From Pseudocitrobacter corydidari (GTDB lineage Bacteria; Pseudomonadota; Gammaproteobacteria; Enterobacterales; Enterobacteriaceae), in assembly GCF_021172065.1 (NCBI RefSeq), contig NZ_CP087880.1, positions 1,051,111 to 1,115,110 of the forward strand: 64,000 nucleotides of DNA. Reading direction: 5' to 3'. This document shows, piece after piece, positions 23,882 to 33,822 of the stretch (position 1 is the stretch's first letter; each line of letters begins with the position of its first letter). Under the pieces are notes generated by a model, which saw only the letters and a list, made by a program, of their open reading frames with translations, did not search any database and was not told where the DNA came from. The translations under genes and the position numbers were made by a program.

Positions 23882-23987
23882 AAAAAAAAGCCCATCGTGG
23901 GAGATGGGCAAAGACTACACACAGCAATTCATTGTTTCACTCAGGGGATTTCCATGCTTATAAATCAAGCTGTTGATTTATAACCGT
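23882..23987 (-). ncRNA. rprA: Small RNA RprA
   Basis: On the minus strand this reads ACGGTTATAAATCAAC, a hairpin with TTGATTTATAA, then GGAAATCCCCTGAGTGAAAC and a terminator stem GCCCATC/GATGGGC followed by eight T. This matches E. coli RprA in sequence, length (about 105 nt) and position next to ydiK. RprA pairs with the rpoS leader through Hfq and raises RpoS synthesis; it is activated by RcsB. Stem-loop one differs from E. coli in its loop only. Confidence 0.93.
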
Positions 23988-24024
23988 GTCCTAATAGTAG
24001 GCATGCGACATTTTCACGTCGATC

Positions 24025-24040
24025 GGATTCGTCTCAATAG
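24025..24040 (-). promoter_or_regulatory. Candidate RcsB box upstream of rprA
   Basis: On the minus strand, about 40-55 bp upstream of the RprA start, the sequence GAGACGAATCCGAT resembles RcsB boxes. A -10-like TACTAT lies nearer the start (around 23994-23999). Assignment is by similarity to the E. coli arrangement. Confidence 0.45.
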
Positions 24041-24159
24041 TTAAAATAGTGTGAATGATTTTTAGTTTAGACAGGTACGAATGCCATCATTTGATGGCAT
24101 CCGTTAACATAACAACGCTTTATTGATAAGAAATGCTTAAGTGGGGCGAGGTGAGGAAA

Positions 24160-25281
24160 TTACTCTTTTTTCTCTCCACTCATATCAAACTGCTGCAACT
24201 CTTCCAGAACCTGGTCCGGGTCGGTCGTCGGAGGGGGCACTTCATGCATCCACGCATCAAACAGACGCCAGGAGACCGCCAGCACCACCGGGCCAATAAA
24301 CAGGCCAATCATGCCGAATGCCACCAGGCCACCGATAACGCCGGACAGAATCAGAATCATCGGCAAATCGGCACCCATGCGAATCAGTACCGGACGGATA
24401 AAGTTATCCATGGTGCCTACCACGCAGCTCCACACCAACAGCACGGTGCCCCAGGTGGTATCGCCGGTCCAGTAGAGCCAGATGATTGACGGCACCAGTA
24501 CGATCAACGGCCCAAGTTGCACCAGGCAAGAAAAAATCATCACGACGGTGAGCAGCGTGGCATACGGTACGCCGGTGATGGCAAGGCCGATACCGCCAAG
24601 AATCGCCTGCGTTAACGCAGTGACCACCACGCCCAGCGCGACGGCGCGAATGGCCTGGCCTGCCAGCAACACGGCGGCATCACCGCGTTTTGACGCCAGA
24701 CGGGTTGCGAAATAGCGAATGCCAAAAGCGACTTTTTCGCCCTGCCAGTAGAGCAGTGCGCTAAACAGTAACATCAATCCGCAGTGCAGCAGGAAGCGGC
24801 CAATATGCGCCGCCTGGCCGACAAACCACGTGGTAGTGGTGCCGATATAGGGGCGGACCTTGGCCATAATTGCGCTACCGCCCATATCCAGCAGGCTATG
24901 CCAGCCCTGATAAAGCTTCGCGCCGATAAACGGAATACTGTTCAACCACGCGAGGTCAGGCAGCTCCAGCGTGCCGGAGGTGATGTCATGCACCAGCGGC
25001 GCGCTGCCGTCGACGACGCTATTGACCAGTAAGGCGATGGGAATAACAAACAGTAAAAAAAGCAACAGTGTCATCACCAGAACCGCCAGGCCCCGACGGC
25101 CAAAAAGCATGCGTTGCAAACGGAGCAGTACCGGCCAGGTGGCAATAACGATCGTCGCCGCCCAGGCGAAGCCCAGAATAAACGGCTGAATAATCCATAA
25201 ACAAGCGATGATCATCAGAGCCAGGAACAGCACCGATAGCAGTACTTGCGGTATATCGCGAGGACGTTGAAGCGTACTCAT
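24160..25281 (-). CDS. ydiK: AI-2E family transporter YdiK
   Basis: A 373-residue inner-membrane protein with about eight hydrophobic segments, of the UPF0118/AI-2E family that includes TqsA. E. coli YdiK is about 370 residues. Conserved blocks include WPVLLRLQRMLFGRRGLAVLVM, GVPYATLLTVVMIF and GVIGGLVAFGMIGLFIGPV. The substrate is not established. It lies upstream of rprA on the same strand and divergent from ydiJ. Confidence 0.92.
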   Translation of the reverse strand: MSTLQRPRDIPQVLLSVLFLALMIIACLWIIQPFILGFAWAATIVIATWPVLLRLQRMLFGRRGLAVLVMTLLLFLLFVIPIALLVNSVVDGSAPLVHDITSGTLELPDLAWLNSIPFIGAKLYQGWHSLLDMGGSAIMAKVRPYIGTTTTWFVGQAAHIGRFLLHCGLMLLFSALLYWQGEKVAFGIRYFATRLASKRGDAAVLLAGQAIRAVALGVVVTALTQAILGGIGLAITGVPYATLLTVVMIFSCLVQLGPLIVLVPSIIWLYWTGDTTWGTVLLVWSCVVGTMDNFIRPVLIRMGADLPMILILSGVIGGLVAFGMIGLFIGPVVLAVSWRLFDAWMHEVPPPTTDPDQVLEELQQFDMSGEKKE

Positions 25282-25517
25282 ATCTCAAATTTACCTTCTT
25301 CTGTGCGCCAGAACGCTGGCGCGGCGTAAACCCTGTTATTGATAATAATATCAATCCATTTAGGCGGCCGATTTTGCACTTAAATCTACCGGGCGCATAA
25401 GAAAAAAATGTGATACAACGTTGAATGCACTACGCAAACGATTAAACATGCGCTTCTCGCCCATGGCGACGCTGCGCGTGTATAACAACACTAACTATTC
25501 AGACAGGGTCAAGCGTC

Positions 25518-28500
25518 ATGATCCCACAGATTTCTCAGGCACCGGGCGTCGTTCAACTGGTGCTGAATTATTTGCAAGCACTGGAGCAACAAGGTTTTAC
25601 TGGCGATACCGCCACGCGTTACGCCGACCGACTGACCATGGCGACCGATAACAGCGTGTATCAGCTGCTACCGGATGCGGTGGTGTTCCCGCGTTCAACG
25701 GCGGATGTGGCCCTGCTGGCTCGACTGGCGGCGGAAGAGCGCTTTCAGTCGCTCATCTTCACCCCGCGCGGCGGCGGCACCGGCACCAACGGCCAGGCGC
25801 TGAACCAGGGCATCATCATTGATATGTCCCGCTATATGAATCGCATCATTGAAATCAATCCCGAAGAGGGTTGGGTGCGGGTCGAAGCCGGGGTTATCAA
25901 AGATCAGCTTAATCAATATCTCAAACCTTACGGCTATTTTTTCGCGCCGGAACTCTCCACAAGCAACCGCGCGACGCTGGGCGGGATGATCAACACCGAT
26001 GCCTCCGGGCAGGGCTCGCTGGTGTACGGCAAAACCTCTGATCACGTTTTAGGCGTGCGCGCCGTGCTGCTGGGCGGCGATATTCTGGATACCCAACCCG
26101 TACCGGTGGCGCTGGCGGAAACGCTGGCGAAAGAGCAGTCCGCATCTGGACGCATTTACCGCACGGTATTTGAAGGGTGCCGCGCGAATCGTCAGCTCAT
26201 CATCGATAAGTTTCCAAAACTTAACCGCTTCCTGACCGGTTATGATCTGCGACACGTCTTTAACGACGAGATGACCGAATTTGACTTAACCCGCATTCTC
26301 ACCGGCTCAGAAGGGACGCTGGCGTTTATTACCGAAGCGCGGCTGGATATCACCCCTCTGCCGAAGGTGCGTCGTCTGGTGAATATTAAGTGCGACTCGT
26401 TCAACTCGGCGCTGCGCAATGCGCCGTTTATGGTGGAAGCTCGTGCGTTGTCGGTGGAAACGGTTGACTCTAAAGTCCTGAATCTGGCGCGGGAAGACAT
26501 TGTCTGGCATTCGGTCAGTGAACTGATCACCGATGTGCCGGATAAAGAGATGCTCGGCCTGAATATTGTCGAATTCGCCGGTGACGATGACGCGCTGATT
26601 GAAGAGCAGGTCACATCGTTATGCCAACGCCTGGACGCGCTCATCGCGAATCAGGAAGGTGGGGTGATTGGCTGGCAGCGCTGCAATGAGCTTGACGGCA
26701 TTGAGCGCATCTACGCGATGCGTAAAAAGGCGGTCGGCCTGCTGGGCAACGCGAAAGGCGCGGCGAAGCCGATTCCGTTTGCCGAAGATACCTGCGTGCC
26801 GCCGGAACATCTCGCGGATTACATCGTTGAGTTTCGCGCCTTGCTCGACAGCCACGGTCTGAGCTACGGCATGTTTGGCCATGTTGATGCCGGCGTGCTG
26901 CACGTGCGCCCGGCGCTGGATATGTGTGACCCGCAACAAGAGATCTTAATGAAGCAGATCTCCGATGATGTGGTGGCGCTCACCGCGAAATACGGCGGCC
27001 TGCTGTGGGGCGAGCACGGGAAAGGCTTCCGGGCAGAATACAGCCCGGCCTTCTTCGGCGATGCGCTGTACGGCGAGCTGCGGAAGGTCAAAGCAGCGTT
27101 TGACCCGCTTAACCGCTTAAACCCTGGAAAAATCTGCCCGCCGGAAGGCGTGGATGCGCCGATGATGAAAGTGGATGCGGTGAAACGCGGCACCTTTGAC
27201 CGGCAAATCCCGATTGCCGTGCGCTCCTCCTGGCGCGGGGCAATGGAGTGTAATGGTAACGGGTTGTGTTTTAACTTCGATGCCAAAAGCCCGATGTGCC
27301 CGTCAATGAAGATAACCAACGATCGTATTCATTCGCCGAAAGGGCGCGCCACGCTGGTACGTGAATGGCTGCGTTTGTTGGCCGATCGTGGGGTCGATCC
27401 GTTATTGCTTGAGAAAGAACTGCCGGGCAAACGCGCCAGCCTGCGCTCATTGATTGAGCGTACCCGCAACAGCTGGCACGCGCGTAAGGGAGAATACGAT
27501 TTCTCCCATGAAGTGAAGGAGGCGATGTCGGGCTGTCTGGCCTGTAAAGCCTGTTCCACTCAATGCCCAATCAAAATTGATGTGCCGGATTTCCGCGCAC
27601 GTTTCTTACAGCTTTATCACACGCGCTATCTGCGTCCGGTACGCGATCATCTGGTGGCGACGGTTGAAAGCTATGCGCCGCTGATGGCGCGCGCGCCGAA
27701 AACCTTTAACTTCTTTATGAATCAACCGCTGGTACGCAAGCTGTCGGAAAAACACATTGGCATGATTGACTTGCCGATGCTCTCCGCGCCGTCGTTGCAA
27801 AAGCAGATGATTTCGCACCGCTCCGCCAATATGACGCTGGAACAGCTGGAGGCGCTAACACCAGAACAAAAAGCGATGACCGTGCTGGTGGTGCAGGATC
27901 CTTTCACCAGCTACTACGATGCACAGGTGGTGGCCGACTTTATTCGTCTTATCGATAAGCTGGGCCTTCAGCCGGTACTGCTGCCGTTCTCGCCCAATGG
28001 CAAAGCACAGCATATTAAAGGCTTCGTCACCCGCTTTACCAAAACCGCACGTAAAACGGCGGAGTACCTGAACCGCGTGGCGGAATTGGGCATTCCTATG
28101 GTGGGCGTCGATCCGGCGCTGGTACTGTGTTATCGCGACGAATACAAGCAAGTGTTGGGCGATAAACGCGGTGACTTCAACGTCATGCTGGTCCATGAAT
28201 GGCTGCCTCAGGCGCTGGACGGTATCGATAGCCATGAATTCGGCGGCGAGCCCTGGTATTTGTTTGGGCACTGTACCGAGGTTACCGCGCTGCCTTCTGC
28301 GCCAAAACAGTGGGCCACTATTTTTGCCCGGTTTGGCGCGAAGCTGGAAAACGTCAACGTCGGCTGCTGCGGGATGGCGGGAACCTATGGCCACGAAAAG
28401 AAAAACCACCAAAACTCGCTGGGGATTTATGCGCTATCATGGCAGCAGGCCATGCAACGCCTGCCGCGTAATCGCTGTCTGGCTACCGGATACTCATGTC

Positions 28501-28574
28501 GTAGTCAGGTGAAGCGCGTGGAAGGTAATGGCGTGCGCCATCCGTTACAGGCACTTCTGGAGATTATTGGATGA
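25518..28574 (+). CDS. ydiJ: FAD/Fe-S D-2-hydroxyglutarate dehydrogenase YdiJ
   Basis: A large 1018-residue flavoprotein that fuses a FAD-binding oxidase to an iron-sulfur and CCG domain. The N-terminal FAD domain (about 45-280) carries [18 protein letters not shown]; the C-terminal oxidase part follows to about 560. A 4Fe-4S cluster motif [12 protein letters not shown] lies near 674-685. The CCG-type C-terminal region has [19 protein letters not shown]. coli YdiJ has been reported to oxidise D-2-hydroxyglutarate. The gene ends in a four-base overlap with menI (ATGA), so they are coupled. Confidence 0.93.
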   Translation: MIPQISQAPGVVQLVLNYLQALEQQGFTGDTATRYADRLTMATDNSVYQLLPDAVVFPRSTADVALLARLAAEERFQSLIFTPRGGGTGTNGQALNQGIIIDMSRYMNRIIEINPEEGWVRVEAGVIKDQLNQYLKPYGYFFAPELSTSNRATLGGMINTDASGQGSLVYGKTSDHVLGVRAVLLGGDILDTQPVPVALAETLAKEQSASGRIYRTVFEGCRANRQLIIDKFPKLNRFLTGYDLRHVFNDEMTEFDLTRILTGSEGTLAFITEARLDITPLPKVRRLVNIKCDSFNSALRNAPFMVEARALSVETVDSKVLNLAREDIVWHSVSELITDVPDKEMLGLNIVEFAGDDDALIEEQVTSLCQRLDALIANQEGGVIGWQRCNELDGIERIYAMRKKAVGLLGNAKGAAKPIPFAEDTCVPPEHLADYIVEFRALLDSHGLSYGMFGHVDAGVLHVRPALDMCDPQQEILMKQISDDVVALTAKYGGLLWGEHGKGFRAEYSPAFFGDALYGELRKVKAAFDPLNRLNPGKICPPEGVDAPMMKVDAVKRGTFDRQIPIAVRSSWRGAMECNGNGLCFNFDAKSPMCPSMKITNDRIHSPKGRATLVREWLRLLADRGVDPLLLEKELPGKRASLRSLIERTRNSWHARKGEYDFSHEVKEAMSGCLACKACSTQCPIKIDVPDFRARFLQLYHTRYLRPVRDHLVATVESYAPLMARAPKTFNFFMNQPLVRKLSEKHIGMIDLPMLSAPSLQKQMISHRSANMTLEQLEALTPEQKAMTVLVVQDPFTSYYDAQVVADFIRLIDKLGLQPVLLPFSPNGKAQHIKGFVTRFTKTARKTAEYLNRVAELGIPMVGVDPALVLCYRDEYKQVLGDKRGDFNVMLVHEWLPQALDGIDSHEFGGEPWYLFGHCTEVTALPSAPKQWATIFARFGAKLENVNVGCCGMAGTYGHEKKNHQNSLGIYALSWQQAMQRLPRNRCLATGYSCRSQVKRVEGNGVRHPLQALLEIIG

Positions 28575-28981
28575 TTTGGAGACGACAGACGACCCACGAT
28601 GCCCTGAATGCGATGAACGAAGGGACGATGATGGCGCTGCTGGATATTCGCTATGTGGCCCTTACCGATGATTCTCTGGAGGCGACCATGCCTGTTGATC
28701 ATCGCACGCATCAGCCATTCGGTTTGTTGCATGGTGGGGCGTCGGTCGTTCTGGCTGAGACGTTGGGTTCAATGGCGGGCTATCTTTGTACCGAGGGCGA
28801 TCAAAAAGTAGTCGGTCTGGAAATTAATGCCAACCATATTCGCGCGGTACGCAGCGGGCGCGTACGCGGTGTCTGTAAAGCTATTCATACCGGGCGTCGC
28901 AGCCAGGTGTGGCAAATCGAAATATTCGATGAAGAAGGGCGCTTATGTTGTACATCGCGTCTGACTACGGCGGTAATTTAA
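28571..28981 (+). CDS. menI: 1,4-dihydroxy-2-naphthoyl-CoA hydrolase
   Basis: A 136-residue hotdog-fold thioesterase (YdiI) that releases 1,4-dihydroxy-2-naphthoate from its CoA ester in menaquinone synthesis. The active-site block is [21 protein letters not shown] with the catalytic Glu at about 63. Its start overlaps the last four bases of ydiJ. A terminator follows. Confidence 0.95.
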   Translation: MIWRRQTTHDALNAMNEGTMMALLDIRYVALTDDSLEATMPVDHRTHQPFGLLHGGASVVLAETLGSMAGYLCTEGDQKVVGLEINANHIRAVRSGRVRGVCKAIHTGRRSQVWQIEIFDEEGRLCCTSRLTTAVI

Positions 28982-28988
28982 ACGAAAT

Positions 28989-29014
28989 AAAGGCTCAATG
29001 ATGGGCCTTTTTTT
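28989..29014 (+). terminator. Terminator of ydiJ-menI
   Basis: AAAGGC and GCCTTT pair around TCAATGATGG and are followed by a seven-T run, 8 bp after the menI stop codon. Confidence 0.75.
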
Positions 29015-29055
29015 ATACGATTAAGACAACTGAATGGCACAAATAATAATCGTGC

Positions 29056-29376
29056 TCAACGATAGGAAATACTCGTAAGGTAAACATTGTTGGCTTTATT
29101 AATAATCTGCGTTTTGATTTCGCTGATGGTCGATTCTTGGTGCGTATTTGTCACACCTTCAGTCGCAACGGCATAACGCTTTCTTTGCCCATTATGGCGG
29201 CATAGCAGGTGTGACTGGTTAAAGCCGGTTTCAATCACGCAGGGAACATCTACCACCGCGCCTCGGATAGTTAATGTTCCTGATAATTCAGCATGTAAAC
29301 TAAACGCCGTTAAAAACAGAAAGGGAATAAAAATTAAACGCTGAAATTTAATTTTTTTGAATATAGCGTAAAACAT
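29056..29376 (-). CDS. Orphan short pilin-like secreted protein
   Basis: A 106-residue protein with a signal peptide (about 1-29, ending LHA). The mature part begins ELSGTLTIRGAVVDVPCVIE, the start of chaperone-usher pilin domains, and has two cysteines (DVPC and LLCRH) placed to form the pilin disulfide. It ends VYLTSISYR like the final beta strand of such domains. At about 77 mature residues it is far shorter than normal pilins (about 150). No chaperone or usher gene is nearby, so it may be a remnant or a minor adaptor. It is convergent with menI. Confidence 0.6.
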   Translation of the reverse strand: MFYAIFKKIKFQRLIFIPFLFLTAFSLHAELSGTLTIRGAVVDVPCVIETGFNQSHLLCRHNGQRKRYAVATEGVTNTHQESTISEIKTQIINKANNVYLTSISYR

Positions 29377-29619
29377 AATCGCGATACTCCTTGGGTACGT
29401 TATTTATAAATAATCGTGTTTTATTTTTAAGTCCTGGCATCAATCTATTTCATCGTTGTGATATCCACTTTGATATAAATCACATTCACTGTTAAACAAT
29501 TACTTTAAATGCATCTTTTAGAGAATTTTGATGATAATCAAACATGCAAAACATCTGCTATTTGTAGAAATTGATCTGAATCCGGGAGGTTAATAAATAA
29601 ACATTAAACACACAATAAA

Positions 29620-29686
29620 TGCATGGGTATCACCCCTGCGTAAGGGGATGGCTGCTGCCAGTCAGAGAAGGTCAGCAAAAGCTATC
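29620..29686. ncRNA. Structured segment, possible RydB-like RNA
   Basis: CACCCCTGCGTAAGGGGATG can fold as a CCCCT/AGGGG hairpin, and the following GCTG...CAGC block as a second. It lies between menI and sufA, where E. coli encodes the small RNA RydB. I cannot confirm the match or the strand without alignment. Confidence 0.35.
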
Positions 29687-29878
29687 AAATAAATAGGCAT
29701 TAGCGATGCATGTTTTATCCATCAACCACTTCCAGTAATCACCTCTTCTTAATCTATTATTTTTCAAAGTGTTGTAAAAAATCATCTATCCCGGTTGCCC
29801 GCAGAATGAGGGTCTATGCTTATAAAAAGGCGCTGTAAAACAGGTTCGAACGTAATACCCCTGTTGCAGATGGGTTGA

Positions 29879-29897
29879 AGTGATAATCATTATCACT
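29879..29897 (+). promoter_or_regulatory. Fur box of the suf operon
   Basis: AGTGATAATCATTATCACT is a perfect 19-bp palindrome that matches the Fur consensus, 46 bp before the sufA ATG. In E. coli, Fur represses suf here and apo-IscR competes for an overlapping region. Confidence 0.9.
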
Positions 29898-29942
29898 AAC
29901 ATAGTGTTATGCCTTCGATGGCTTAACCGATGAGGTAGACCA

Positions 29943-30311
29943 ATGGAAGTAGATTCTGGAACGTTTGATCCGAATGATTTTGCCTGGCGTGGCCTGACGT
30001 TAACGCCTGCGGCAGCAACACAAATTCGCAATCTGGTTAGCAAACAACCGGGTATGCAGGGCGTGCGTCTCGGCGTGAAGCAGACCGGCTGTGCCGGGTT
30101 TGGCTATGTGCTGGATACGGTAACCGAGCCCCATGCCGATGATCTGTTATTTGAGTCTGACGGCGCAAAACTGTGGGTGCCTCTTTCGGCGATGCCGTTT
30201 ATCGACGGCACCGAAGTGGATTATGTGCGCGAAGGATTAAATCAGATATTTAAATTTCATAACCCGAAAGCGCAGAACGAATGCGGCTGCGGCGAAAGTT
30301 TTGGGGTATAG
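29943..30311 (+). CDS. sufA: A-type Fe-S carrier protein SufA
   Basis: A 122-residue carrier that receives Fe-S clusters from SufBCD and passes them to target enzymes. The three conserved cysteines are in TGCAGFGY and the C-terminal ECGCGES. It is the first gene of the suf operon, directly behind a Fur box. GAGGT precedes the ATG. The stop codon lies 11 bp before sufB. Confidence 0.96.
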   Translation: MEVDSGTFDPNDFAWRGLTLTPAAATQIRNLVSKQPGMQGVRLGVKQTGCAGFGYVLDTVTEPHADDLLFESDGAKLWVPLSAMPFIDGTEVDYVREGLNQIFKFHNPKAQNECGCGESFGV

Positions 30312-30322
30312 GCGGTACGATT

Positions 30323-31810
30323 ATGACGCGCAATACTGAAGCAACTGACGATGTCAAAACCTGGACCGGCGGCCCGCTGAATTACAAAGAGGGCTTCTTC
30401 ACCCAGTTAAAGACCGACGAACTGGCAAAAGGGATCAACGAAGAGGTGGTCCGTGCCATTTCGGCAAAACGCAATGAGCCCGAATGGATGCTCGAGTTTC
30501 GCCTGAATGCCTTCCACGCCTGGGAGCAGATGCAAGAGCCGCACTGGTTGAAAGCGAACTACGCTTCGCTCAATTACCAGGATTACAGCTACTACTCTGC
30601 GCCGTCCTGCGGCAACTGTGATGAAACCTGTGCCTCTGAGCCGGGCGCGGTGCAACAGACGGGCGCCAATACCTTCCTCACCGATGAAGTCGAAGCGGCG
30701 TTTAATCAGCTGGGCGTACCGGTGCGCGAAGGCAAAGAAGTGGCCGTCGATGCGATTTTCGACTCGGTTTCTGTGGCCACCACTTATCGGGAAAAACTCT
30801 CTGAGCAGGGCATTATTTTCTGTTCGTTCGGCGAAGCGATCCACGATCATCCCGAACTGGTGAAACAGTATCTGGGCACCGTGGTGCCGTCTAACGATAA
30901 CTTTTTTGCCGCGCTGAATGCGGCAGTGGCGTCAGATGGCACCTTCATCTACATCCCGAAAGGTGTGCGCTGCCCGATGGAACTGTCGACCTATTTTCGC
31001 ATTAACGCCGAAAAAACCGGCCAGTTTGAACGCACGATCCTGATTGCCGATGAAGGCAGCTATGTGAGTTACATCGAAGGGTGTTCCGCCCCGGTGCGTG
31101 AAAGTTATCAACTGCACGCGGCGGTGGTGGAAGTGATCATCCACAAAGATGCGGAAGTGAAATACTCCACGGTACAAAACTGGTTCCCTGGCGATAACAA
31201 CACCGGTGGTATTCTCAATTTTGTCACCAAGCGCGCCCTGTGCGAAGGCGAAAACAGCAAAATGTCGTGGACCCAGTCGGAAACGGGTTCCGCCATCACC
31301 TGGAAATACCCGAGCTGCATACTGCGCGGTGATAACTCGATTGGCGAGTTCTTCTCCGTGGCGCTGACCAGCGGGCATCAGCAGGCCGATACCGGCACCA
31401 AAATGATCCACATCGGCAAAAACACCAAATCGACGATCATCTCGAAAGGGATCTCCGCCGGACATAGCCAAAACAGCTATCGCGGGCTGGTGAAAATCAT
31501 GCCAACCGCGACCAACGCGCGTAACTACACCCAGTGTGACTCGATGCTGATTGGCCCGGACTGCGGTGCGCACACCTTCCCGTATGTCGAATGCCGCAAC
31601 AACAGCGCACAGCTGGAACACGAAGCCACCACCTCGCGCATCGGTGAAGATCAGCTGTTCTACTGCCTGCAACGCGGGATCAGCGAAGACGATGCGATCT
31701 CGATGATCGTTAACGGGTTCTGTAAGGACGTTTTCTCCGAGCTGCCGCTGGAGTTTGCCGTGGAAGCGCAAAAACTGCTGGCGATAAGCCTCGAACACAG
31801 CGTCGGATAA
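30323..31810 (+). CDS. sufB: Fe-S cluster assembly scaffold SufB
   Basis: A 495-residue core subunit of the SufBC2D complex, on which clusters are built from sulfur brought by SufSE. It matches E. coli SufB in length. Cys-rich N-terminal stretch [15 protein letters not shown] and C-terminal [23 protein letters not shown] are conserved, including the sulfur-accepting Cys region. The ATG at 30323 ([14 protein letters not shown]) is chosen over an in-frame upstream codon inside sufA. Confidence 0.96.
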   Translation: MTRNTEATDDVKTWTGGPLNYKEGFFTQLKTDELAKGINEEVVRAISAKRNEPEWMLEFRLNAFHAWEQMQEPHWLKANYASLNYQDYSYYSAPSCGNCDETCASEPGAVQQTGANTFLTDEVEAAFNQLGVPVREGKEVAVDAIFDSVSVATTYREKLSEQGIIFCSFGEAIHDHPELVKQYLGTVVPSNDNFFAALNAAVASDGTFIYIPKGVRCPMELSTYFRINAEKTGQFERTILIADEGSYVSYIEGCSAPVRESYQLHAAVVEVIIHKDAEVKYSTVQNWFPGDNNTGGILNFVTKRALCEGENSKMSWTQSETGSAITWKYPSCILRGDNSIGEFFSVALTSGHQQADTGTKMIHIGKNTKSTIISKGISAGHSQNSYRGLVKIMPTATNARNYTQCDSMLIGPDCGAHTFPYVECRNNSAQLEHEATTSRIGEDQLFYCLQRGISEDDAISMIVNGFCKDVFSELPLEFAVEAQKLLAISLEHSVG

Positions 31811-31826
31811 GGATTAAGGGATCTCT

Positions 31827-32573
31827 ATGTTAAGTATTAAAGATTTACAGGTTGCCGTTGAAGAGAAAGAAATCCTGCGCGGCTTGAGCCTTGATGTAAA
31901 ACCAGGGGAAGTGCACGCCATTATGGGGCCGAACGGCTCCGGGAAAAGTACGCTTTCCGCCACGCTCGCCGGGCGCGAAGACTATGAAGTGATCGGCGGC
32001 GCGGTCACCTTTAAGGGCAAAGACCTGCTGGAGCTCTCTCCTGAAGATCGGGCGGGGGAAGGCATCTTTATGGCCTTCCAGTATCCGGTGGAAATTCCGG
32101 GCGTCAGCAACCAGTTTTTCCTGCAAACGGCGCTGAATGCGGTGCGTAAATACCGAGGTCTGGATGCGCTGGATCGTTTTGATTTTCAGGACCTGATGGA
32201 AGAGAAAATCAACCTGCTGAAAATGCCGCAGGATTTGCTCACCCGCTCGGTAAACGTCGGCTTCTCGGGCGGTGAGAAAAAGCGCAATGACATTTTGCAG
32301 ATGGCGGTGCTTGAGCCAGAGCTGTGCATTCTGGATGAAACGGATTCCGGGCTGGATATCGACGCGCTGAAGATAGTGGCAGACGGCGTGAACTCCCTGC
32401 GTGACGGTAAACGGTCGTTCATTATCGTCACCCACTACCAGCGCATTCTCGACTACATCAAGCCGGATGTGGTGCATGTGCTTTATCAGGGGCGGATTGT
32501 GAAATCTGGCGACTTCACCCTGGTGAAACAACTGGAGGAGCAGGGCTATGGCTGGCTTACCGAACAGCAGTAA
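31827..32573 (+). CDS. sufC: Fe-S assembly ATPase SufC
   Basis: A 248-residue cytoplasmic ABC-type ATPase that drives the SufB-SufD scaffold and is not a transporter. Walker A is GPNGSGKST, the signature is FSGGEKKRNDI, and Walker B is ELCILDETDSGLD. The gene overlaps sufD by 26 bp. Confidence 0.97.
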   Translation: MLSIKDLQVAVEEKEILRGLSLDVKPGEVHAIMGPNGSGKSTLSATLAGREDYEVIGGAVTFKGKDLLELSPEDRAGEGIFMAFQYPVEIPGVSNQFFLQTALNAVRKYRGLDALDRFDFQDLMEEKINLLKMPQDLLTRSVNVGFSGGEKKRNDILQMAVLEPELCILDETDSGLDIDALKIVADGVNSLRDGKRSFIIVTHYQRILDYIKPDVVHVLYQGRIVKSGDFTLVKQLEEQGYGWLTEQQ

Positions 32574-33822
32574 CGCGCTGCAACAGTGGCATCATCTGTT
32601 TGAAGCGCAGGGCGAACAGCGTTCTCCACAGGCGCGTGAACATCTGCAACAGGTGCTGCGTCTCGGGTTGCCGACGCGTAAAGATGAAGACTGGAAATAC
32701 ACCGCGCTGGATCGTTTGCTCAGTAGCCAGTTCGTCGCGCCACGGCTGACCACGCTTGAAGATATTGCGCCCGATTCGCTGGCCTTAACGGTGGATGCGT
32801 GGCGTCTGGTGTTTGTCGACGGTCATTTTGCGCCGGGGGTGAGCGATGGGCTGGATGAGAGCGGGTTCGAGGTTGTCGTTAATAATGTGCATGAAGACCT
32901 GCCTGCCGCGGTGAATAGCGAGATTTTCCTGCACCTCACCGAAAGTCTGGCGGCGACGGTGACGCATATTCGCGTTGCACGCAATCAACGTCCGGCGAAA
33001 CCGTTGCTGCTGATGCATATCACGCGGGGGCTGGCGGGCGAGGAGATGAACACCGCCCATTATCGCCACCACATTGCGCTGGAAACCGGGGCGGAGGCCA
33101 CGGTGATAGAACATTACGTCAGCCTGAACGATCAACGCCACTTTACCGGGGCGCGATTCACCATGGACGTGGCGGACAACGCGCATCTGCATCATCTGAA
33201 GCTGGGTTTTGAAAATCCGCAGAGCTTCCACTTCGCCCATAACGACATTCGGCTGGGTCAGGATGCCAGCGCCCACAGCAGCAGTTTTCTGCTCGGTGCG
33301 GCGGTCACGCGCCACCACACCAGCAGCCAGTTAAACGGTGAAAACACCACCTTACGTATGAACAGCCTGGCGATGCCGGTGAATACGGAAGTGTGTGATA
33401 CCCGAACGTGGCTTGAGCACAACAAAGGCTATTGCAACAGCCGTCAGCTGCACAAAACCATCGTCAGCGATAAAGGCCGCGCGGTATTTAATGGCCTGAT
33501 TAACGTGGCGAAACACGCCATCAAAACCGACGGGCAGATGACCAATAACAATCTGCTGCTGGGGCGGCTGGCCGAGGCGGATACCAAACCGCAGCTGGAA
33601 ATATATGCCGATGACGTCAAATGTAGCCACGGGGCGACGGTGGGGCGCATTGATGATGAACAGCTCTTTTATCTACGTTCGCGCGGGATAAGCGATCGCG
33701 ACGCGCGCAAAATTATTATCTACGCCTTCGCCGCCGAGTTGACGGAAGCCATCGCCAACGATGCGCTAAAACAGCAAGTCCTGACGCGAATCGGTCAGCG
33801 CTTGCCAGGAGGAGCACAATGA
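32548..33822 (+). CDS. sufD: Fe-S assembly scaffold partner SufD
   Basis: A 424-residue paralog of SufB that forms the SufBC2D scaffold and is needed for iron entry. The start [20 protein letters not shown] equals the E. coli N-terminus and lies inside the end of sufC. The C-terminal beta-helix part has the conserved [26 protein letters not shown], with the metal-binding His and Cys. The N-terminal half is more divergent than SufB or SufC. Confidence 0.96.
   Translation: MAGLPNSSNALQQWHHLFEAQGEQRSPQAREHLQQVLRLGLPTRKDEDWKYTALDRLLSSQFVAPRLTTLEDIAPDSLALTVDAWRLVFVDGHFAPGVSDGLDESGFEVVVNNVHEDLPAAVNSEIFLHLTESLAATVTHIRVARNQRPAKPLLLMHITRGLAGEEMNTAHYRHHIALETGAEATVIEHYVSLNDQRHFTGARFTMDVADNAHLHHLKLGFENPQSFHFAHNDIRLGQDASAHSSSFLLGAAVTRHHTSSQLNGENTTLRMNSLAMPVNTEVCDTRTWLEHNKGYCNSRQLHKTIVSDKGRAVFNGLINVAKHAIKTDGQMTNNNLLLGRLAEADTKPQLEIYADDVKCSHGATVGRIDDEQLFYLRSRGISDRDARKIIIYAFAAELTEAIANDALKQQVLTRIGQRLPGGAQ

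Larger units (their letters stand above)
29377..29942. other. Intergenic region upstream of sufA
   Basis: 566 bp without a supportable gene. It holds a structured segment at about 29620-29686 in the place of the E. coli RNA RydB, and the suf promoter region with a perfect Fur box near its right end. Confidence 0.55.

Noticed and set aside
29620..29650. CRISPR repeat-like hairpin (CACCCCTGCGTAAGGGGATG)
   Set aside because: It occurs once, with no second copy or spacer, and does not match type I-E or I-F repeats.
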